From: Duganella sp. BuS-21
GTDB taxonomy: Bacteria; Pseudomonadota; Gammaproteobacteria; Burkholderiales; Burkholderiaceae_D
Assembly (NCBI GenBank): GCA_041874725.1
Contig: CP097466.1
Location: forward strand, 3,038,001 to 3,102,000
Direction: 5' to 3'
DNA length: 64,000 bases
Shown: positions 17,580 to 25,770 of the stretch, piece by piece
Layout: the number at the start of each line of letters is the position of its first letter
Position numbering within the stretch: position 1 is the stretch's first letter
The notes under the pieces: model-generated
What the model was told of the DNA's origin: nothing
Database searches by the model: none
The model's input: only the letters and a program-made list of their open reading frames with translations
Position numbers and translations under genes: made by a program

Positions 17580-19016
17580 ATGAAATCCGTCTTCAAACAC
17601 TCGCTGTCGCTCACCATCCTGTCTTCCGCACTGCTGAGCCTTGGCGCAGCCGCCGCGCCGGCGTCGCCCAACGATCCCGCCACGCTGGGCCAGATCCGCG
17701 ACAGCGCCATGAAGAGCGACTGGGCCTACGAGCGCCTGGCCGACCTGACCGACCTGGTGGGCCCGCGCCTGTCCGGTTCTGCCGGCGCTGCGGCTGCGGT
17801 GGAGCAGGTGGCCGCTGCCATGCGCAAGCTGGGCGCCAAGGTCACGCTGCAGCCGGTCAAAGTCCCGCACTGGGTGCGCGGCGCCGAGACGGCGGAGCTG
17901 GTCGAGTACAGCGGCCGTCCCGCCGGCATCACCCAGAAAGTGGTGCTGACCGCCTTGGGCGGCTCGGGCGCGACGCCGGCCGCCGGCTTGACCGCGCCGG
18001 TCATCATCGTGCGCAGCTTCGACGAATTGAAGGCCAAGGGCGACCAGGTGAAGGGCAGCATCGTGCTGTTCGATTTCGTGTTTGACCAGGAGATGGCCGA
18101 TCGCGGCCACGCCGGCCCGGCCTATGGCCGTGGCGCCGGTTTGCGCTTCGCCGGTCCTAAACTGGCGGCGGACATGGGCGCAGCGGCGGCGTTGGTGCGC
18201 TCGGTCGGCGGCGCCAACTACCGCTTGGCGCACACCGGCGCCACCGGCGTGGTCGATGGCGCGCGCATTCCCGCCGCCGCCGTCACGGCGGAAGACGCGA
18301 TGCTGATGAACCGCCTGTCGGCGCGTGGTCCGTTGAAAATGCGCCTGGTGGTGACGCCGCAGACTTTGCCGGATGCCGACAGCTACAACGTCATCGCCGA
18401 CCTGCCGGGCACCGACAAGGCCGACGAAGTGGTGATCGTTTCCGGCCACCTCGATTCGTGGGACCTGGCCACCGGCGCGCATGACGACGGCACCGGCGTG
18501 GCCGGCGCGATGGCGGTGATCGACACGCTGAAAAAGCTGAACCTCAAGCCGCGCCGCACCATCCGCGTGATCGCCTGGATGAACGAGGAGAACGGCACCC
18601 GTGGCGGCAAGGCCTACTTTGAAGACAACAAGACCAAGCTCGATAAGCACTTCGCCGCCATCGAATCGGACAGCGGCGGCGGTCGTCCATTCGGCTTTAT
18701 CGGCAGCGTGACACAGCCGATGGTGAAGTACTTCACGCCGTTGAAGACCGCGCTGGAGCCGATCGGCGCCGGCATCTTCGAGCGTCACGACATCGCCGGC
18801 GCGGCCGATACCGGCCCGCTGGAACGCGCCGGCGTGCCGGTGTTCGAGCCGCTGGTCGATTCCAGCGCCTACTTCAACTACCACCACACCACGGCCGACA
18901 CGCTGGACAAAGTCAGCCCGCTGGAACTGAAGCGCCATGTCGCCGTGATGACCGCGCTGACCTGGTACCTGGCCAATATGGAAGAGAATATCGGCCGCGT
19001 TCCAGAGCAGAACTGA
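17580..19016 (+). CDS. Secreted M28-family zinc peptidase with PA domain
   Basis: The 478-residue precursor has an N-terminal signal peptide (KHSLSLTILSSALLSLGAAAAPA). A PA-type insert spans about 125-260. The M28 catalytic core contains SGHLDSWDLATGAHDDGTG (His and Asp zinc ligands), AWMNEENGTRGG (catalytic Glu pair) and ESDSGGG, and a late YFNYHHTTADTLDKV supplies the last His. All ligands of the co-catalytic zinc site are visible. The frame is open to 17505, but ATG 17580 with AGGA upstream places the signal peptide at the N-terminus. It is probably a periplasmic or extracellular aminopeptidase or carboxypeptidase. Confidence 0.92.
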   Translation: MKSVFKHSLSLTILSSALLSLGAAAAPASPNDPATLGQIRDSAMKSDWAYERLADLTDLVGPRLSGSAGAAAAVEQVAAAMRKLGAKVTLQPVKVPHWVRGAETAELVEYSGRPAGITQKVVLTALGGSGATPAAGLTAPVIIVRSFDELKAKGDQVKGSIVLFDFVFDQEMADRGHAGPAYGRGAGLRFAGPKLAADMGAAAALVRSVGGANYRLAHTGATGVVDGARIPAAAVTAEDAMLMNRLSARGPLKMRLVVTPQTLPDADSYNVIADLPGTDKADEVVIVSGHLDSWDLATGAHDDGTGVAGAMAVIDTLKKLNLKPRRTIRVIAWMNEENGTRGGKAYFEDNKTKLDKHFAAIESDSGGGRPFGFIGSVTQPMVKYFTPLKTALEPIGAGIFERHDIAGAADTGPLERAGVPVFEPLVDSSAYFNYHHTTADTLDKVSPLELKRHVAVMTALTWYLANMEENIGRVPEQN

Positions 19017-19076
19017 GCCGGACGGCGGCCATTTTTCAGCGGTGGTATGCTGAAATCCTGATGAAAGGAGGCCGCC

Positions 19077-19316
19077 ATGAATACGCTTCAATACAAGGGA
19101 TGGGAAATCGTCACCACCGCGCTGCCGACCGCCGATCACAAGTGGTCGGCCAGCTGTGACCTGGTGCATTTCAGCGCCAACGGCAAGGAAGTTTTCGAGG
19201 GCGCCACCATGAAGTTCGTCCGCGATACCGAAGGCGAGGCGCTCAAGGCCGCGTGCGACGAGGCTTGCATTCAGGTCGATAACATTATCGCCAACCCGAC
19301 GGTCAGGATGGCCTGA
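19077..19316 (+). CDS. Small conserved-looking protein, unknown
   Basis: The 79-residue soluble protein has no motif I recognise. It has a strong AAAGGAGG ribosome binding site 6 bases before the ATG. The sequence has a beta-strand-like first half (WEIVTTALPTA, CDLVHFSANGKEVFEG) and a helical second half (AEGEALKAACDEACIQV-like). It sits 60 bases after the peptidase gene on the same strand. No function is assigned. Confidence 0.7.
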   Translation: MNTLQYKGWEIVTTALPTADHKWSASCDLVHFSANGKEVFEGATMKFVRDTEGEALKAACDEACIQVDNIIANPTVRMA

Positions 19317-19347
19317 ACGGCGCGGCGGCTTGTGATAACATGGCTGC

Positions 19348-19728
19348 ATGAATGTGCTGTTTCGCTCCCTCATAGTCTGGCTGATGCTGCTGGCGCTTCC
19401 TTTTCAGGGATACGCTTCGGCACAGATGATGCTGTGCGTCGTTCCAGCGCAGGCATCGACCATGGCGGCCGGTCCGCACGACCACGCGGCCATGCTGGCC
19501 GCGCAGGACCAGCATGCGCAGCACCAGTCCTCCGACGACAGTTCGACCAAGCATACCAACATGAAGTGTAGCGGCTCCGCATGCTGCGCTGCGGCTGCGC
19601 CTATCCTGGCGCTGGAACTGCCTGCGGCCTTGCTGCCGTCGGCAAGCGCCGTGCCGTTCTACTCCGGCTTCCTCCCTGCGGTCGACCTGGCCCACCCTGA
19701 ACGTCCCCCTCAAGGCCACCACGCCTGA
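19348..19728 (+). CDS. Small secreted His/Met-rich protein at the head of the copper cluster
   Basis: The 126-residue protein starts with a hydrophobic signal segment (LFRSLIVWLMLLALPFQGYA). It is rich in His, Met and Gln in the middle (HDHAAML, QHAQHQ, KHTNMKC) and contains a CSGSACC cluster. This composition is typical of small copper-binding periplasmic proteins of the DUF2946/CopL kind. It lies just upstream of a TolC-like gene and a multicopper oxidase on the same strand, which supports a copper role; the exact family is not certain. Confidence 0.65.
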   Translation: MNVLFRSLIVWLMLLALPFQGYASAQMMLCVVPAQASTMAAGPHDHAAMLAAQDQHAQHQSSDDSSTKHTNMKCSGSACCAAAAPILALELPAALLPSASAVPFYSGFLPAVDLAHPERPPQGHHA

Positions 19729-19785
19729 TATGCCCAAGCTCCGTCTGGAGCCTCTCTTTTCATCATCAACTTTGAGGTATAGGAC

Positions 19786-21177
19786 ATGACTAGCCTGTAT
19801 AAACTCGCCGGTGGCGCCAGTCTGGTGCTGCTGCTGAGCGGTTGTGCGTCGCTATCCGGCGATGGCGGCTTCAGCGCCGCCGCCGGCATCAGCGAACAAC
19901 GCACCGGCGCCAGCGCCAGTGTTGCTGGACGCCTGCCGCGCAATGACCAAGACGCGCGCGCGCTGGCCGCCGTCATCAATAAAAAACTGGAACAGCCACT
20001 GACTGCCGACGATGCAGTCCAGGTGGCGCTTTTGAATAATCGCGGGCTGCAGGCCAGCTACTGGTCGCTCGGCGTGGCAGAAGCGGACCTGGTGCAAGCC
20101 GGCCGCCTGCAAAATCCCGTGCTCGACTTCAAGCGCTCCCACGGCGCCGGTGAAGTCGGCATTGAGCGTACGCTGACCTTCAACCTGATCGGCCTGATTA
20201 CGGCGCCGATGGCCAGCCGCATTGAAGGCAATCGCTTTGAACAGACCAAGCTGCTGGTGGCGAATGCTGCGTTGAAAGTGGCCGCCGACACGCGCCGCGC
20301 GTGGGTAGATACGGTAGCGGCGAGCCAGATCGCCAGCTACGCCAAACAGGTGGAAGCCTCGGCGCAGGCCAGCGCGGAACTGGCGGAACGCATGCGCAAG
20401 GCCGGCAACTGGAGTGCGCTCGACATGGCGCGCGAGCAGGCCTATCACGCGCAGACCTTGGCCGATGTCGTACACGCGCAGAAGGCGGCCGTCTCCGCGC
20501 GCGAAAAGCTGACACGCCTGCTGGGACTGAGCGGCGAGCAGGCCGCCGCGTACCGGCTGCCGGACCATCTGCCCGATCTGCCCGATCTGCCGGCCGCGCC
20601 GCGCGAGTTGGCCGACATCGAGCAGACCGCCATCAACGAACGGCTGGACTTGCAGGCCGCCAAACTGGACACGGAGCACACTGCATCCACGCTGGGCTTG
20701 ACCCAGACCACGCGCTTCATCAACGTGCTCGATCTTGGCGTAGTGCGCAACAGCGAGGGCGGCACGGCCACGCGCGGCTACGAGCTGTCGCTGGAGATTC
20801 CGTTGTTCGACTGGGGCTCGGCGCGCGTGGCGCGCGCGGAGGCCACGTATATGCAATCGGTGAACCTGCTGGCGCAGGTTGCGGTCGATGCGCGCAGCGA
20901 AGCGCGCGAAAGTTATGCGGACTACCGCGCCTCTTATGACCTGGCGCGGCATTACCGCGACAGCGTGGTCCCGCTGCGCAAGCAGATCTCCGATCAGACC
21001 CTGTTGCGCTACAACGGCATGCTGATGAGCGTCTTCGAACTGCTGTCCGATGCGCGCGAGCAGGCCACGGCCGTCAGCGGCTACATCGCCGCGCTGAAAG
21101 ACTACTGGATCGCACAAGCCAACCTGGAGGCCGCGCTGGGCGGCCGTTTGCCTACGAATAAAGGAGTACAACCATGA
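19786..21177 (+). CDS. TolC-family outer-membrane efflux lipoprotein
   Basis: The 463-residue precursor has a lipoprotein signal (LVLLLSGCASLSG, lipobox LSGC). Two TolC/OEP repeats follow with the helical periplasmic pattern, including RLQNPVLDFKRSHGAGEVGIERTL in the first repeat. YELSLEIPLFDWGSARVARAEA marks the second, and LRYNGMLMSVFELLSDARE closes it. It would form the outer-membrane channel of a tripartite pump, here probably for copper given the neighbours. No inner-membrane pump or adaptor gene is seen nearby. The stop overlaps the oxidase start as ATGA, so the two are coupled. Confidence 0.92.
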   Translation: MTSLYKLAGGASLVLLLSGCASLSGDGGFSAAAGISEQRTGASASVAGRLPRNDQDARALAAVINKKLEQPLTADDAVQVALLNNRGLQASYWSLGVAEADLVQAGRLQNPVLDFKRSHGAGEVGIERTLTFNLIGLITAPMASRIEGNRFEQTKLLVANAALKVAADTRRAWVDTVAASQIASYAKQVEASAQASAELAERMRKAGNWSALDMAREQAYHAQTLADVVHAQKAAVSAREKLTRLLGLSGEQAAAYRLPDHLPDLPDLPAAPRELADIEQTAINERLDLQAAKLDTEHTASTLGLTQTTRFINVLDLGVVRNSEGGTATRGYELSLEIPLFDWGSARVARAEATYMQSVNLLAQVAVDARSEARESYADYRASYDLARHYRDSVVPLRKQISDQTLLRYNGMLMSVFELLSDAREQATAVSGYIAALKDYWIAQANLEAALGGRLPTNKGVQP

Positions 21178-22544
21178 CCAACCGCAGATCTTTCCTGAGC
21201 GGCGCGGCCCTGATCGGCGCCGGCATGGTGACCAAGGCGGCCGTGGCTTCGCTGCCGGAAGCGCCGCTGCAATCGTCGGCATCCACGCAAGGTCCATTGA
21301 CGCCGCCGAACGGCCGGCCATATAACCCGGTCGTCACGCTGAACGGTTGGACGCTACCTTGGCGCATGAAGGACGGCGTCAAGGAGTTCCATCTGGTGGC
21401 CGAGCCGGTGGTGCGCGAGATCGCGCCCGGGATGACGGCCAACCTGTGGGGTTACAACGGCCAGAGTCCCGGCCCGACCATCGAAGTGGTGGAGGGTGAC
21501 CGCGTGCGCATCTTCGTCACCAACAAACTGCCGGAGCACACCAGCGTGCACTGGCACGGCCAGCGCCTGCCGAACGGCATGGATGGCATTACCGGCCTGA
21601 CGCAGCCGGGCATCGCGCCGGGCAAAACCTTCGTCTACGAATTCATCGCCAAGCATGCGGGCACGTTCATGTACCACCCGCATGCGGACGAGATGGCGCA
21701 GATGGCGATGGGGATGATGGGCTTCTGGGTGACGCACCCGCGCGATCCGAAGCAGCATGCGGTGGACCGGGATTTTGTGTTCCTGCTCAACGCCTACGAT
21801 ATTGAGCCGGGCAGCTACACGCCCAAGATCAATACCATGACCGACTTCAACCTGTGGACCTTCAACAGCCGCGCCTTCCCCGGCGTCGATCCGCTGGTGG
21901 TGCGTAAGGACGACCGTGTGCGCATCCGCGTCGGCAACCTGACGATGACCAATCATCCGATCCATTTGCACGGCCATACTTTTGAAGTCACCGGCACGGA
22001 TGGCGGGTGGGTGAAACCTTCCGCGCGCTGGCCGGAGATCACGGCCGACATCGCGGTCGGGCAGATGCGCGCGATCGAGTTCGTGGCCGACGAGCCGGGA
22101 GACTGGGCTTTCCACTGCCATAAATCGCATCACACCATGAACGCCATGGGTCACTCGGTGCCGACCATGATCGGGGTCGATCACAGCGGCGTGGCGCAGA
22201 AGATCAACGATCTGGTGCCGGGCTACATGGTGATGGGCGACAAGGGCGGCTCCATGGGCGACATGAAGATGCCGCTGCCGGAGAATACGCTGCCGATGAT
22301 GATGGGCGAGGGCCAGTTCGGCAACCTTGAAATGGGCGGCATGTTCACGGTGGTGAAGGTGAGGGAGGGGCTGGCGCGCAACGACTACAAGGATCCCGGC
22401 TGGTACAAGCATCCAAAAGGCACGGTGGCGCACGAGTGGACTGGCGAACTTCCCGCCGCCCCGCGCGCGCCCGGCGCTCCGCCATCCAAACCGGCGGAAG
22501 CGATGGACGTGAAGCGGGATGGGGACTTGCACCGTCACCACTAG
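21174..22544 (+). CDS. Tat-exported multicopper oxidase
   Basis: The 456-residue precursor begins with a twin-arginine signal (NRRSFLSGAALIGAG). Copper-ligand motifs occur in the expected order: HWHGQRLPNGMDG, MYHPHADEM, HPIHLHGHTFEVTG and HCHKSHHTMNAMGH. The last contains the type-1 cysteine flanked by His. A Met-rich segment near the C-terminus (GSMGDMKMPL, MMMGEGQFGNLEMGGM) recalls cuprous oxidases. It probably oxidises Cu(I) in the periplasm. It is the third gene of the copper block and overlaps the TolC gene by 4 bases. Confidence 0.93.
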   Translation: MTNRRSFLSGAALIGAGMVTKAAVASLPEAPLQSSASTQGPLTPPNGRPYNPVVTLNGWTLPWRMKDGVKEFHLVAEPVVREIAPGMTANLWGYNGQSPGPTIEVVEGDRVRIFVTNKLPEHTSVHWHGQRLPNGMDGITGLTQPGIAPGKTFVYEFIAKHAGTFMYHPHADEMAQMAMGMMGFWVTHPRDPKQHAVDRDFVFLLNAYDIEPGSYTPKINTMTDFNLWTFNSRAFPGVDPLVVRKDDRVRIRVGNLTMTNHPIHLHGHTFEVTGTDGGWVKPSARWPEITADIAVGQMRAIEFVADEPGDWAFHCHKSHHTMNAMGHSVPTMIGVDHSGVAQKINDLVPGYMVMGDKGGSMGDMKMPLPENTLPMMMGEGQFGNLEMGGMFTVVKVREGLARNDYKDPGWYKHPKGTVAHEWTGELPAAPRAPGAPPSKPAEAMDVKRDGDLHRHH

Positions 22545-22586
22545 TGACTAGCCTGAGCGCAGGGGATTTGTTAGTATCGAAGGCTC

Positions 22587-23852
22587 ATGAAGAAGCCATT
22601 CCGATATCCAGAACAAATCGCCTTGCTGCCGTATATCGGCAAGTGGATGCTGCTTGCCGGACTGATTGCCGCCTTGAGCGGCACGGCGTCGGCATTTTTT
22701 TTGTTCTCGCTGGATTACGCCACCAACTGGCGCGAAACGCATCGCTGGATCATCTGGTTGCTGCCGCTGGCCGGCTTTGCGGTCGGCTGGCTTTACCTTA
22801 AAGTCGGCAGCAGCGTGGAAGCAGGGAATAATCTGCTGATCGATGAAATCCACGATCCGAAAAACGTCGTCCCGCTGCGCATGGCGCCGCTGGTGTTGTT
22901 TGGCACCGTGGTGTCGCACTGGTTCGGCGCATCGGTCGGCCGCGAAGGCACGGCGGTGCAGATGGGCGGCACACTGGCCGATCAGCTGAGTCCCATCTTC
23001 CGCCTGCGTCACGCGGAGCGCCGCATTGTCCTCATGGCCGGCATCAGCGCCGGTTTCGCTTCCGTATTCGGCACGCCGCTGGCCGGCGCCATCTTCGGCC
23101 TTGAAGTACTGGCCATCGGCCGCCTGCGTTACGACGCCATCTTCCCCTGCATGGTGGCGGCCATCGTTGCCGACCAGGTGGGCATGGCCTGGGGCGTACA
23201 GCATACGCACTATGCGATGAACGCCTTTGCGCCGATCACCATCTGGAGCGTGGCCGCCGTGCTGGTAGCGGGCGTGATATTCGGACTGGTGGGCATGGCC
23301 TTCGCCAAGAGCACGCACGCGGCGTCGGCCTTCATGAGGCGCCACATCGCGTATGCGCCGCTGCGGCCCATGCTCGGTGGCGCGGTGGTGGCGCTGGCCG
23401 TGTGGTGGCTGGGGACGCGCTACATCGGCCTCGGTATTCCGGTGATCGTTGAAGCGTTCCAGCAACCGGTGGCGCCGTGGGATTTCCTCGGTAAATTTGT
23501 GTTCACGGTGGCGTCGCTGGGCAGCGGCTTCAAAGGCGGTGAGGTGACGCCGCTGTTCTACATCGGCGCGACCCTGGGCAATGCATTGGCGCCGCTGCTG
23601 CACCTGCCGTTCGCGTTGCTGGCGGGGCTGGGCTTTGTGGCGGTGTTCGCAGGCGCCGCCAACACGCCGCTGGCATCGACCATCATGGCCATCGAATTAT
23701 TCGGCCCGCAGATCGGACCCTACGCGGCGCTGGCGTGCGTGGTGGCTTATCTGTTCTCAGGCCACAGCGGCATCTACCGCGCCCAGCGCGTCGGCACCTT
23801 CAAACATCGGGTGCCGCCGGTGGCGCGCGACCGCAAGCCGCCGTCAAGCTGA
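22587..23852 (+). CDS. CLC-family anion channel/antiporter, possibly fluoride type
   Basis: The 421-residue integral membrane protein has the CLC landmarks: an AGNNLLIDEIHDP loop near residue 74, GREGTAVQMGGTLAD, FGTPLAGAIFGLEV and GSGFKGGEVTPLFYIGA. The GNN loop in place of the usual GSGIP resembles the fluoride-exporting CLC-F subgroup. This suggests, without proving, fluoride/proton exchange. No fluoride riboswitch is evident in the 42-base gap after the oxidase gene. It may be cotranscribed with the copper block or separate. Confidence 0.88.
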   Translation: MKKPFRYPEQIALLPYIGKWMLLAGLIAALSGTASAFFLFSLDYATNWRETHRWIIWLLPLAGFAVGWLYLKVGSSVEAGNNLLIDEIHDPKNVVPLRMAPLVLFGTVVSHWFGASVGREGTAVQMGGTLADQLSPIFRLRHAERRIVLMAGISAGFASVFGTPLAGAIFGLEVLAIGRLRYDAIFPCMVAAIVADQVGMAWGVQHTHYAMNAFAPITIWSVAAVLVAGVIFGLVGMAFAKSTHAASAFMRRHIAYAPLRPMLGGAVVALAVWWLGTRYIGLGIPVIVEAFQQPVAPWDFLGKFVFTVASLGSGFKGGEVTPLFYIGATLGNALAPLLHLPFALLAGLGFVAVFAGAANTPLASTIMAIELFGPQIGPYAALACVVAYLFSGHSGIYRAQRVGTFKHRVPPVARDRKPPSS

Positions 23853-23888
23853 GCCGGATAGGCCGCGACGATCAATCCACAAACAAAA

Positions 23889-23926
23889 ACGCCATAAATC
23901 CCCGACTTTGCAAGGGTTTATGGCGT
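23889..23926 (-). terminator. Hairpin terminator, probably the original tRNA-Leu terminator
   Basis: ACGCCATAAATCCC and GGGTTTATGGCGT form a long stem with a short loop. On the minus strand it is followed by a T-rich run (GTTTTTGTTTG), so it terminates leftward transcription. It lies just outside the left att repeat, where the 3' flank of tRNA-Leu would have been before the element inserted. Confidence 0.75.
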
Positions 23927-23951
23927 TCATGGCTGCTAGCCGAATTGGGGC

Positions 23952-23974
23952 TGGTGCTCCGAGCCGGAATCGAA
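23952..23974. other. attL: 23-bp tRNA-Leu 3'-end repeat
   Basis: These 23 bases (starting TGGTGCTCCGAGCC, ending GGAATCGAA) are identical to 44143-44165, the 3' end including CCA of the intact tRNA-Leu gene. Homology stops after the repeat, so this is a tRNA fragment left by site-specific integration. Confidence 0.92.
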
Positions 23975-24029
23975 TATTGCTTTGCAACCCGCATAAAGCC
24001 TTGCTTCTTTGCTGAGCTGGTAAGTCGAA

Positions 24030-24051
24030 TACCGCCAAAAGTACCGTCAAA
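24030..24051. promoter_or_regulatory. Putative integrase arm-type site, left end
   Basis: The 22 bases TACCGCCAAAAGTACCGTCA-AA match 20 of 22 positions at 44000-44021 near the right end, in the same orientation. The core GTACCGTCA also occurs inverted at 43969-43977. Paired repeats inside both att sites are typical of tyrosine integrase arm binding. Confidence 0.6.
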
Positions 24052-24125
24052 TCGTCGCGTGGCTCAATCAGTCTCAACCCAACGCAGTTCGTGAAGTGTA
24101 GCATGTGTATGCTACCAGCCGCGTG

Positions 24126-24452
24126 TCAGGCGGCGAGCTTTTGCGCCGATTCTAGCATCAACCGCCGCTTTGCTTCAGACAGGTCGGCATATAGAAGAAT
24201 CACCTCCGCAAGCTGATCATCGGCGCAATAGAAGAAAGCCGCCGACACGCCCAGCACCTTGGCCAGCGCCTCAGCGAAGCGCACTGGCGGTTCGTGGATA
24301 CCACTTTCATATCGACTGATGCGGGCGCTGCTAGACGACTCTTCCAACCCGGCCAGTACACCGAGCCGATCCTGTGGAAGTTCAGCGCGCAGTCGAGCCT
24401 GCCGGAGTCGGCGGCCAAACAATCCAGCATCGGAACTTCTACGGCTAGTCAT
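24126..24452 (-). CDS. XRE-family helix-turn-helix regulator
   Basis: The 108-residue protein has an HTH_3/Cro-CI domain at about 13-75: FGRRLRQARLRAELPQDRLGVLAGLE, then ARISRYESGIHEPP, then FAEALAKVLGVSAAFFYC. A short helical tail follows. GGAGG abuts the ATG with no spacer, so either leaderless translation or a slightly different start is possible. It is divergent from the lipoprotein gene, and the gap holds direct repeats suited to being its operator. It is a likely element regulator. Confidence 0.87.
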   Translation of the reverse strand: MTSRRSSDAGLFGRRLRQARLRAELPQDRLGVLAGLEESSSSARISRYESGIHEPPVRFAEALAKVLGVSAAFFYCADDQLAEVILLYADLSEAKRRLMLESAQKLAA

Positions 24453-24460
24453 CCTCCGAT

Positions 24461-24507
24461 AATCGTAGATTTACTTGATTTTTTCTCTACGTAAATCGTA
24501 GAATTAC
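24461..24507. promoter_or_regulatory. Direct-repeat operator candidate between XRE gene and lipoprotein gene
   Basis: AATCGTAGATTTAC at 24461-24474 and AATCGTAGAATTAC at 24494-24507 match at 13 of 14 positions and are 33 bases apart, about three helical turns. They lie just upstream of the XRE start. ATTACTGG (24503) and CCAGTAAT (24520) form an additional small inverted repeat. Confidence 0.5.
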
Positions 24508-24544
24508 TGGTCCATTTATCCAGTAATTACAAGGTTTGATTACA

Positions 24545-24817
24545 ATGAAACTTATAGCACTGCTGCTTTCTACCTTATTTATTTCCGGCTGCGCCTCCAC
24601 CACCGGCATCATCCCGACCGGCCAAAACGCTTTCATGATCTCCAAAGACGACAACAGCCTGACCGCCTCCGTCGTCGCGCTCAAGGCCGACGTGTACAAG
24701 GAAGCGGCGGCCTACTGCACCAGCCAAGGCAAAGACTTCAAGATGGTCAGCGAAAGCGACACGCCGCGCGCGTTGGGCCAGATCCCACGCACCGCGCTTC
24801 ACTTCACCTGCACCTAA
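24545..24817 (+). CDS. Small lipoprotein, unknown
   Basis: The 90-residue precursor has a lipoprotein signal (LIALLLSTLFISGCAS, lipobox ISGC). The mature part is about 75 residues with two further cysteines (AAYCTSQ and the C-terminal HFTCT). ATG 24545 places the signal correctly. It is divergent from the XRE regulator at the left end of the element. Small lipoproteins of this sort are common on islands; no function is assigned. Confidence 0.75.
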   Translation: MKLIALLLSTLFISGCASTTGIIPTGQNAFMISKDDNSLTASVVALKADVYKEAAAYCTSQGKDFKMVSESDTPRALGQIPRTALHFTCT

Positions 24818-24952
24818 CACTAAGGCGCAGGCCCAGCCGCCGTTCTTGCTGGGCACCTACACAAGGCCGAAGTTCAGTTCATGCGCGTGAAGAACGACGA
24901 TTCGGAACTGGGACGGCGGAAGTTGAAACCTATGTGTCCATTGAGGTGAACA

Positions 24953-25747
24953 ATGCAAATTGACGTGATCGAGCGCGATGACAGCATGGAGGTGCTGCCG
25001 CCGGAGGAAACAGAACAAGAGCGCGAGCAAATCCGGCAGCAAGCGCTTGCCGACAGCGCGCGTGGCATGTCGATAGACGAGCGCTATATATTGCGCCGCT
25101 TGGTCAGCGTGGTCAGTCAAGACCCAGCCGGCACACATCCCCATTTAGGAACGCTGATAACGATCCCTGTGGCGGAGTTCGCCGCTCGTACCGGCATCAC
25201 TCCGAAGGTGGCCCACCGTCGGCTTGACGTTGCGACCAACAGCCTCTTCGGGCGCATTGTTAGTATCAGGTTCAGTGATCGGGGCACCGACTTCTGCTGG
25301 GTGACCAAGGTCGGTTCTGCGGAAGACTTTTTTGATTTGCAGTTTTCCGGCTTCTTCCTAAAGTATCTTGCGCAAGTCGTCGGCGGTGTCAATGCAGATA
25401 TCAGCAAAGCGTTGGTCTCGTTCGCTGATGCGCTCAACGAGCCAGCCGCTGCGGCACGGGGTGCCAAGGTTCCAGCAGACTTGTCTATCGTGCTCATCAG
25501 CCGGCTGCAAGCACGCGGCAAGCGCCCCAAGTCCCTGAAATGGCACCAACTTGATGGCCGCGTCCGTAAACGATTAAAAAGGCTCCTGACGCCCGACGAG
25601 ATCGAGGACGTCATGCAGGTCGCGGGCGACAAGAGTCCACAAGCGAGGTTGCGCGGCCGGTACTATGACTACTCACATCGGGATATCGCCGACCTGTACG
25701 ACTGGATCATGGGCAACAAAGACAAGCCGGACTTCATGGAATTCTAG
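24953..25747 (+). CDS. Putative Rep_3-like replication initiator
   Basis: The 264-residue protein has an acidic N-terminus and then a segment whose pattern resembles a Rep_3/RepB first winged helix. The visible elements are ERYILRRLVSVVSQD, TLITIPVAEFAARTGITPKVAHRRLD, VATNSLFGRIVSIRF. A second helical domain follows (KSLKWHQLDGRVRKRLKRLL). The family call is by eye and tentative; a generic winged-helix regulator is the alternative. It precedes two unknown ORFs on the same strand and may start a left-arm operon. Confidence 0.45.
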   Translation: MQIDVIERDDSMEVLPPEETEQEREQIRQQALADSARGMSIDERYILRRLVSVVSQDPAGTHPHLGTLITIPVAEFAARTGITPKVAHRRLDVATNSLFGRIVSIRFSDRGTDFCWVTKVGSAEDFFDLQFSGFFLKYLAQVVGGVNADISKALVSFADALNEPAAAARGAKVPADLSIVLISRLQARGKRPKSLKWHQLDGRVRKRLKRLLTPDEIEDVMQVAGDKSPQARLRGRYYDYSHRDIADLYDWIMGNKDKPDFMEF

Positions 25748-25770
25748 AAAGGGCTGACACGCCACCAATC

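Noticed and set aside
17190..19373. 727-residue minus-strand open frame
   Set aside because: It covers the M28 peptidase gene in antisense and reads as low-information H/R/G/V sequence; only its far end coincides with part of the real GNAT gene in another frame.
22545..22586. Fluoride riboswitch before the CLC gene
   Set aside because: The gap is only 42 bases and shows none of the conserved crcB-motif segments.
23952..23974. tRNA gene at the left att site
   Set aside because: Only the 3' 23 bases of tRNA-Leu are present; the rest of the cloverleaf is missing, so it is an att remnant.
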